Positions 1 through 3,446 of a stretch of DNA of 7,266 nucleotides are shown one piece after another (position 1 is the first letter of the stretch; each line of letters opens with the position of its first letter). The stretch is taken from the NCBI GenBank assembly GCA_040384645.1, contig JAZKIX010000047.1, positions 1 through 7,266 of the forward strand. The letters are read 5' to 3'. The stretch comes from JAZKIX01 sp040384645. GTDB lineage: Bacteria > Pseudomonadota > Gammaproteobacteria > Burkholderiales > Burkholderiaceae_D. Below the pieces are notes generated by a model. It worked only from the letters and a program-made list of their open reading frames with translations, was not told the DNA's origin and ran no database searches. Made by a program: the position numbers and the translations under genes.

Positions 1-59
1 GCATTTGTAGAAGCGAAGCTGCGCAAGCGGACAGCCTCCCAATTAACGTATGTAAGCGA

Positions 60-95
60 AAAAAGCCTCGCAGATATTGGTCTGCGAGGCTTTTT
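60..95 (-). terminator. Strong hairpin terminator after the valS remnant
   Basis: A perfect 14-bp inverted repeat (61-74 with 81-94, plus an A-T pair at 60/95) encloses a six-base loop at 75-80. The arms are GC-rich in the middle and end in A/T runs on both sides, so it could terminate transcription in either direction. It lies 22 bases past the stop of the valS remnant on the minus strand, where a native valS terminator would be expected, so it probably came along with the gene end. It could also serve a plus-strand gene entering from the left edge of the window. Confidence 0.85.
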
Positions 96-117
96 GCGTT
101 GCTGTCAGCGTCTTTAC

Positions 118-256
118 TTACACCGGCAACTTCGCCAGTTGCTCTTTTACCTTCTCTAACGTTGCAGAGAATGTCGCCAGCCGTTCATTCTCTTGCGCCA
201 GCGACGAATTTTTCGTTGCCTAGCTTGGCTTGGACGCGGCCGATTTCACCTATTAC
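118..256 (-). pseudogene. valS: 3' remnant of valyl-tRNA synthetase gene, frame-broken
   Basis: Two minus-strand frames together read like the C-terminal coiled-coil arm of valyl-tRNA synthetase, the part that contacts tRNA-Val. The first (about 256 down to 200) gives GEIGRVQAKLGNEKFVA, a typical ValS arm sequence. The second (about 204 down to 118) gives SLAQENERLATF, continues as TLEKVKEQLAKLPV, and ends at TAA (118-120). The first frame runs into TGA at 185-187; the second is closed upstream by TAG at 220-222. The usual linker between the halves (family members have about seven more residues, rich in Ala and Pro) is missing, so a short out-of-frame deletion near 197-207 explains the break. 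No synthetase body precedes it: upstream sequence is transposase-like and then a glycosidase gene. The fragment cannot be functional. An intact valS would have to exist elsewhere. The family match is from memory, not from a search. Confidence 0.72.
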
Positions 257-385
257 CCGACAGGCGTCCTCCCGCAAAACGACATCGCGCACGTGGTGAA
301 ACGGATTTTCGATGGCCCAATAGCCGCGGATGGCGTATTGAAACTGGCTGGCGCTTAACGCGACCGTGCTGATGGAACAGCAGGA
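257..385 (-). mobile_element. C-terminal fragment of ISAs1-like transposase
   Basis: The minus-strand frame that runs into the valS remnant reads ISTVALSASQFQYAIRGYWA, then IENPFHHVRDVVLREDACRV. This matches the pattern of the C-terminal part of ISAs1-family DDE transposases (serine-rich start, AIRGHW-IEN, then H-VRDV---EDASR), which carries the last catalytic Glu in the IEN motif. About 43 codons remain. The frame is closed upstream by TAG at 386-388, beyond which there is no transposase-like sequence, and the usual continuation after EDASRI is replaced by valS sequence. I see no terminal inverted repeats or target duplication, so this is a relic of an insertion followed by deletion. The family is recognised by pattern only. 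Confidence 0.62.
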
Positions 386-413
386 CTAAAAGATAATTGA
401 ATAAACAAAGTGG

Positions 414-447
414 GGGAAGGCTGAATCGTGGCAAATTCAGCCTTCCC
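414..447 (-). terminator. Hairpin terminator downstream of the GH128 gene
   Basis: A perfect 13-bp inverted repeat (414-426 with 435-447) with an eight-base loop (427-434). On the minus strand it starts 12 bases after the stop of the glycosidase gene. The following tract (CCACTTTGTTTATT) is T-rich but not a clean U run, so it resembles an imperfect intrinsic terminator. On the plus strand it is followed by TTTCTAAT. It marks the boundary between the glycosidase gene and the transposase/valS debris. Confidence 0.7.
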
Positions 448-458
448 TTTCTAATAAT

Positions 459-1424
459 CTATTGCAATAACAATTGCCAAGGATTAAACGGCACGCGCTT
501 CGGCGCAGCCGCGAAAGGCAGCGTCACGTAGAGCTGTCCCAACGCCGTGAGTTGCCCGTCGGCACCGAGCAGATTGATGAAGGGGATTTCATTATTGCGG
601 CCAGAGAACCAGGAATAGCGTGCCACCGCTGGCTCGTGTTCCAGGTAATCGATGGCGGCGCTCATGTAATCCTTTTGTACTTGCAGCGTAATGGGATTGC
701 CGTTGTAGTCGCCACAGGCAAATTCGGTAACCCAGATCGGCTTGTTATATTTCTTGAATTTGCCGACATACCATTCCAGCGCGCCGACCCAGCACGAATA
801 CCAATGGACCGGAATAAAGTCGATCTGGCAACCTTGGCAAGCTGCCATGAAGGCATCCATATAGACGATCGGGTCGCTGGCAATCGGCTGGCCATTGACA
901 ACCACGCAATCGCCGCAAAAATTAAGTGCGGGTGCGCCGATTTTCAAATTCTTGCGATGGGCGACATTTTCCAGCACCGGCCAAAAGGCGGCAGTCTGTA
1001 CTGGCGTCATATTGGCTTGCGATTTGAAGTTGGGTTCGTTCGGCCCCAGCAAATATTGCGCACCGTCGGGAATGGCAGCGGCCAACTGGTCGGCGGTGGT
1101 GGCACCGTTCCAGGACATCGGGACGAAGCTGACATTTTTCGATTTATAGATCGCTGCCACAGCAGTTTCCGGCTTGGGTGACCAGTTGTACCACCAGCTC
1201 ATGCCGGGCGATAAAACGTTCATGTCGGCGGCAGAATGATGCCCATACGCAAGGCCACGCTTAATGCTTTTAGCCGGTGCCACGGCGGCGGCGCTCAAAA
1301 CGCCTGCGCTTTCGGGCAGGACCAAGCTGGTAAGCTCGTCAGTAGGGTCGCATGCGGCCAGTCCGGTTAGCGATAAGAGACAGGCAACCGTGGCGATGAT
1401 GCGGCGAGCGTTTCGTTTCAGCAT
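459..1424 (-). CDS. GH128/Asl1-like glycoside hydrolase lipoprotein
   Basis: Predicted exported hydrolase of the Asl1-like (GH128) TIM-barrel family, whose characterised members cut beta-1,3-glucan. The ATG at 1424-1422 gives 321 aa and has the purine stretch GAAAGAAG just upstream. A TTG four codons earlier (1436) is in frame but lacks a ribosome site. Residues 1-25 form a lipoprotein signal: basic start (MLKRNARR), hydrophobic core, lipobox LAAC with the lipidated Cys at 25. The next residue is Asp, which in enterobacteria favours inner-membrane retention. After a linker of about 30 residues the catalytic domain begins near KRGLAYGHH (about 55). GPNEPN (127-132) should hold the acid/base Glu and WVTEF (231-235) the nucleophile Glu; HWYSCW lies between them. 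Several cysteines in the barrel could form disulfides. It ends NPWQLLLQ before TAG (459-461). It is the last gene of the minus-strand group. The substrate (fungal, algal or self-made glucan) is inferred from the family only. Confidence 0.85.
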   Translation of the reverse strand: MLKRNARRIIATVACLLSLTGLAACDPTDELTSLVLPESAGVLSAAAVAPAKSIKRGLAYGHHSAADMNVLSPGMSWWYNWSPKPETAVAAIYKSKNVSFVPMSWNGATTADQLAAAIPDGAQYLLGPNEPNFKSQANMTPVQTAAFWPVLENVAHRKNLKIGAPALNFCGDCVVVNGQPIASDPIVYMDAFMAACQGCQIDFIPVHWYSCWVGALEWYVGKFKKYNKPIWVTEFACGDYNGNPITLQVQKDYMSAAIDYLEHEPAVARYSWFSGRNNEIPFINLLGADGQLTALGQLYVTLPFAAAPKRVPFNPWQLLLQ

Positions 1425-1448
1425 GACTTCTTTCAAAATATTTTTAAA

Positions 1449-1471
1449 ATTTGGCTAATTGATTTGGCTAA
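1449..1471. repeat. Short tandem repeat ATTTGGCTAA
   Basis: Two exact copies of ATTTGGCTAA (1449-1458 and 1462-1471) with a 13-base period lie in the 54-base gap between the yafJ stop and the glycosidase start. On the minus strand this reads TTAGCCAAAT twice, about 25 bases upstream of the glycosidase ATG. It could be a protein binding site or a simple duplication. The AT-rich stretch next to it (TTTTAAAAATATTTT on the minus strand) might hold a -10 element for the glycosidase. Neither role is proven. Confidence 0.5.
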
Positions 1472-1478
1472 CTGCGTA

Positions 1479-2252
1479 CTACAGTTTTACCTGTACCGCG
1501 CCATCGACAAAGGCCTTCAATTCACCGGCCCCGAACTGGATCCAGGTTTCATTGGTGGTCAGTGGTTGGGTCACAATAAGGGCGACGCGGTCGTCGCGGG
1601 TGGTGACTTCAGAGAAATCGACCACCACATCGCCATCCGACAATTTGGCTTGGGCGAAAGGATATTGCCGGATCAGATAGTGCAGATTGGTCGAGCAATG
1701 CGCGAACAGGGCGCGGCCATTGGAAAGCATCATATTAAAGGTACCGTGCGCGGCGATTTGTGCAGTCAGTTCTTCCAAGGCGATGGTCAGCGCCGGCAAG
1801 GCGGGCGCGTGATCACCGAAGCGGCGCCGCAGTTCTTGCAGCAAGTAGCAAAATGCCTGTTCGCTATCGGTGCTGCCGACCGCCTGGAATGCGCCGTCCA
1901 GCAAGGGCGCAAACTCTTTCAAGTCGCCGTTGTGGGCGAAGACCCAGTAGCGTCCCCATAGCTCGCGCACGAAGGGATGGCAATTTTCCAGCGTGACGCT
2001 GCCTTGGGTGGCTTTGCGGATGTGGGCGATGACGTTGGTCGATTTGATCGGATAGCGCTTGATCAGCTCGGCAATCGGCGAAGTAATGGCAGCTTCGTGA
2101 TCGACAAAATGACGCACGCCGGGGCCTTCGAAAAACGCGATGCCCCAGCCGTCCTTGTGTTCGTCGGTCAGGCCGCCGCGGGTGGCAAAGCCGGTAAAGC
2201 TAAAAACGATATCGGTCGGGACATTGCAATTCATCCCCAGTAACTGGCACAT
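1479..2252 (-). CDS. yafJ: YafJ-type class II glutamine amidotransferase
   Basis: A 257-aa stand-alone class II (Ntn-type) glutamine amidotransferase domain closely resembling E. coli YafJ (about 255 aa). These domains release ammonia from glutamine; the acceptor substrate of YafJ is not established. Cys2, exposed after removal of Met1, is the expected nucleophile (MCQLLGMNCNVPTDI). Other family motifs are HKDGWGIAF (32-40), AHIRKAT (76-82), the oxyanion-region FAHNGDL (105-111) and STDSEQAF (127-134); near the C-terminus TQPLT--NETW matches YafJ as well. No signal peptide or membrane segment, so it is cytosolic. There is no fused synthase domain. The start is fixed by the need for Cys at position 2; the ribosome site is weak (AAAGAA about 9 bases upstream). 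It begins 46 bases after the TrmB-like gene and ends 54 bases before the glycosidase start, so co-transcription is possible. Confidence 0.93.
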   Translation of the reverse strand: MCQLLGMNCNVPTDIVFSFTGFATRGGLTDEHKDGWGIAFFEGPGVRHFVDHEAAITSPIAELIKRYPIKSTNVIAHIRKATQGSVTLENCHPFVRELWGRYWVFAHNGDLKEFAPLLDGAFQAVGSTDSEQAFCYLLQELRRRFGDHAPALPALTIALEELTAQIAAHGTFNMMLSNGRALFAHCSTNLHYLIRQYPFAQAKLSDGDVVVDFSEVTTRDDRVALIVTQPLTTNETWIQFGAGELKAFVDGAVQVKL

Positions 2253-2298
2253 GACAATTCTTTAGAAATAACATCCATCAAGGTATCTGCGCAGGGTA

Positions 2299-2976
2299 TC
2301 ACGCCAACATCGTTTGGCAGCGCCATAAAACATGTCCTGAGGCAAGATATTTACGTTCAAACGGCGTGATGGGATGATCGGTTCGATACTGCTCCACTTG
2401 CAATAGTTGCGAGGAAACTGGCTGAAGCTGGCTCAAACCGGCAGCAAATTCTTCGACATAAATACGCCAGTTGCTGCGGCATTCCAGCACACCGCCCAGT
2501 TTGAGTAGCGTCGGAAAAACGGCATGGCCATGCCAGCGCCGTGCCAGTTGGCCGATCTTGGGCCATGGGTTGGGATAGAGCACGTAATGACGCGCCAGCC
2601 GGATTTTGGCCTGCGCCAGGAGCCGCCAGAAATCGACCAGATCGGCGCGCAATAAAATATGATTGGCAGGTAACTCACCCGTCCACAAACTATTGCGTTC
2701 AAGCCGGTTGGCGGATTGATCGACCCCGATCACAAAATGGTCGGGAAATTGCCTTGCCAGATGCAGGGTCGATACACCGACGCCGCAGCCGGCATCCAGA
2801 ATCATTGGCGCCTGACCGGCGGCCTGCCATGCCGCCATGCCGCATTGAAAGGCGCTCTGATTATACGAAGCGATGGGTTTCTGGAATTGGCTGGTGGCAT
2901 GACGCGCGACCAAAGCGTGCAATTGACGGTGCGGGCCGCTTTGGCTGCTGGTAACTGGAGTGGAATTGGCTTGCAT
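2299..2976 (-). CDS. TrmB-like SAM-dependent methyltransferase
   Basis: A 225-aa Rossmann-fold methyltransferase related to tRNA (guanine-46-N7)-methyltransferase TrmB. From the chosen start: SAM-binding motif I DAGCGVG (61-67); acidic residue of motif II in GVDQS (D86); RADL (110-113); YPNPWPK (134-140), corresponding to the PDPWPK motif of TrmB; RSNWRIYVEEF (167-177); and TPFERKY (204-210), matching the TrmB T-x-x-E box. The N-terminus (SSQSGPHRQL, then ARH and FQKPI) belongs to a TrmB-like subfamily I recall from proteobacteria that sits beside canonical TrmB, so the substrate may be another RNA position. The ATG at 2976 was chosen because this N-terminus begins there. An upstream in-frame start at 3072 would add 32 residues encoded by a hairpin and promoter-like DNA. 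No clear ribosome site precedes 2976; a TATACT box (minus strand, 2988-2983) lies only 6 bases upstream. It is first in the minus-strand group, 46 bases before yafJ. Confidence 0.85.
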   Translation of the reverse strand: MQANSTPVTSSQSGPHRQLHALVARHATSQFQKPIASYNQSAFQCGMAAWQAAGQAPMILDAGCGVGVSTLHLARQFPDHFVIGVDQSANRLERNSLWTGELPANHILLRADLVDFWRLLAQAKIRLARHYVLYPNPWPKIGQLARRWHGHAVFPTLLKLGGVLECRSNWRIYVEEFAAGLSQLQPVSSQLLQVEQYRTDHPITPFERKYLASGHVLWRCQTMLA

Positions 2977-3016
2977 TACCGAAGTATACAAGTGCCCAAG
3001 CGGCCACTGGAGGCTA

Positions 3017-3045
3017 AATATACTATGACCAGTATTAAATGTATC
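3017..3045 (-). promoter_or_regulatory. Candidate sigma70 promoter for the TrmB-like gene
   Basis: On the minus strand GATACA (3045-3040) and TATATT (3022-3017) are separated by 17 bases. The -10 box matches five of six consensus positions and the -35 box three of six. It would give a leader of roughly 35 bases before the ATG at 2976. The -35 box overlaps one arm of the hairpin at 3042-3066. Sequence match only. Confidence 0.3.
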
Positions 3046-3066
3046 CCGCAGAAAACCTGCGGGATA
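3042..3066. other. Perfect 10-bp hairpin in the divergent intergenic region
   Basis: TATCCCGCAG (3042-3051), five-base loop AAAAC, then CTGCGGGATA (3057-3066). The stem is perfect and GC-rich. On the plus strand it is followed by GCACATTTTATTG, which makes it a possible terminator, but no gene precedes it on that strand. On the minus strand it sits just upstream of, and partly over, the candidate promoter of the TrmB-like gene, so an operator or dispersed repeat is equally possible. Confidence 0.55.
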
Positions 3067-3192
3067 GCACATTTTATTGCCTATACTCCCTATTTTTTGT
3101 TAGTAGAGCGGTAAAAAGCTTTGGTTTTTTCCAACGCATTTGTACGGCGCATCGTGCACACCGTACTTACCCTACTTTTTTCGGCCGGACGG

Positions 3193-3221
3193 TCTGCTAG
3201 CGATTATTTATCGCAGGCAGA
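3193..3221. other. Imperfect 12-bp hairpin
   Basis: TCTGCTAGCGAT (3193-3204), loop TATTT, ATCGCAGGCAGA (3210-3221). Ten of twelve positions pair by Watson-Crick rules, one is G-T and one is mismatched. It lies about 225 bases upstream of the DUF6600 start and has no T run after it, so it is not a typical terminator. It could be an operator or part of a structured RNA. Confidence 0.4.
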
Positions 3222-3351
3222 ACAATATCGACCAATTAGATCAGATAGGCTCTTACAGTTGCTTACGCTTTCATGCCCCATGTTTGTCGTCGGCCGTCTA
3301 TGGTGAAGCGTTAGCCCTGACGTGTCTTCGTGACGGCACGTGCGGATATGG

Positions 3352-3380
3352 TTGCATCTGTTCGCAAGCGCACATATTCG
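3352..3380 (+). promoter_or_regulatory. Candidate promoter for the DUF6600 gene
   Basis: TTGCAT (3352-3357) and TATTCG (3375-3380) lie 17 bases apart, giving a leader of about 60 bases before the ATG at 3447. The -35 box is fair and the -10 box is weak. TATTCT at 3396-3401 is an alternative -10 with no good partner. Confidence 0.22.
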
Positions 3381-3446
3381 ATCGCACACACGCACTATTC
3401 TTCAAGTTATTGTCGTAATTCAATTGTCAGGCCAGAGAGGTTCATC

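Larger units (their letters stand above)
2977..3446. other. Divergent intergenic region without a convincing gene
   Basis: These 470 bases separate the TrmB-like gene (minus) from the DUF6600 gene (plus). Short open frames exist on both strands, but none has a good ribosome site, a recognisable protein family or coding-like composition. The region holds two hairpins (3042-3066 and 3193-3221), A/T runs near 3088-3130, a GCACGTGC palindrome at 3336-3343, and weak promoter candidates for both flanking genes. A regulatory role or an unannotated small RNA is possible; nothing in the bases proves either. Confidence 0.6.

Noticed and set aside
99..299. Plus-strand frame over the terminator and valS/transposase remnants
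   Set aside because: The minus strand carries recognisable protein sequence across the same bases; this frame is only its complement.
474..1181. 235-codon plus-strand frame opposite the glycosidase
   Set aside because: Antisense to a gene with both catalytic motifs and a lipobox; no start signal or recognisable domain.
2977..3072. N-terminal extension of the TrmB-like protein starting at MCYPAG
   Set aside because: The added 32 residues are encoded by the hairpin and promoter-like DNA and have no place in the family; ATG 2976 fits better.
3121..3418. Short plus-strand frames in the divergent intergenic region
   Set aside because: No ribosome site or family pattern; one begins at TTG in a T run.
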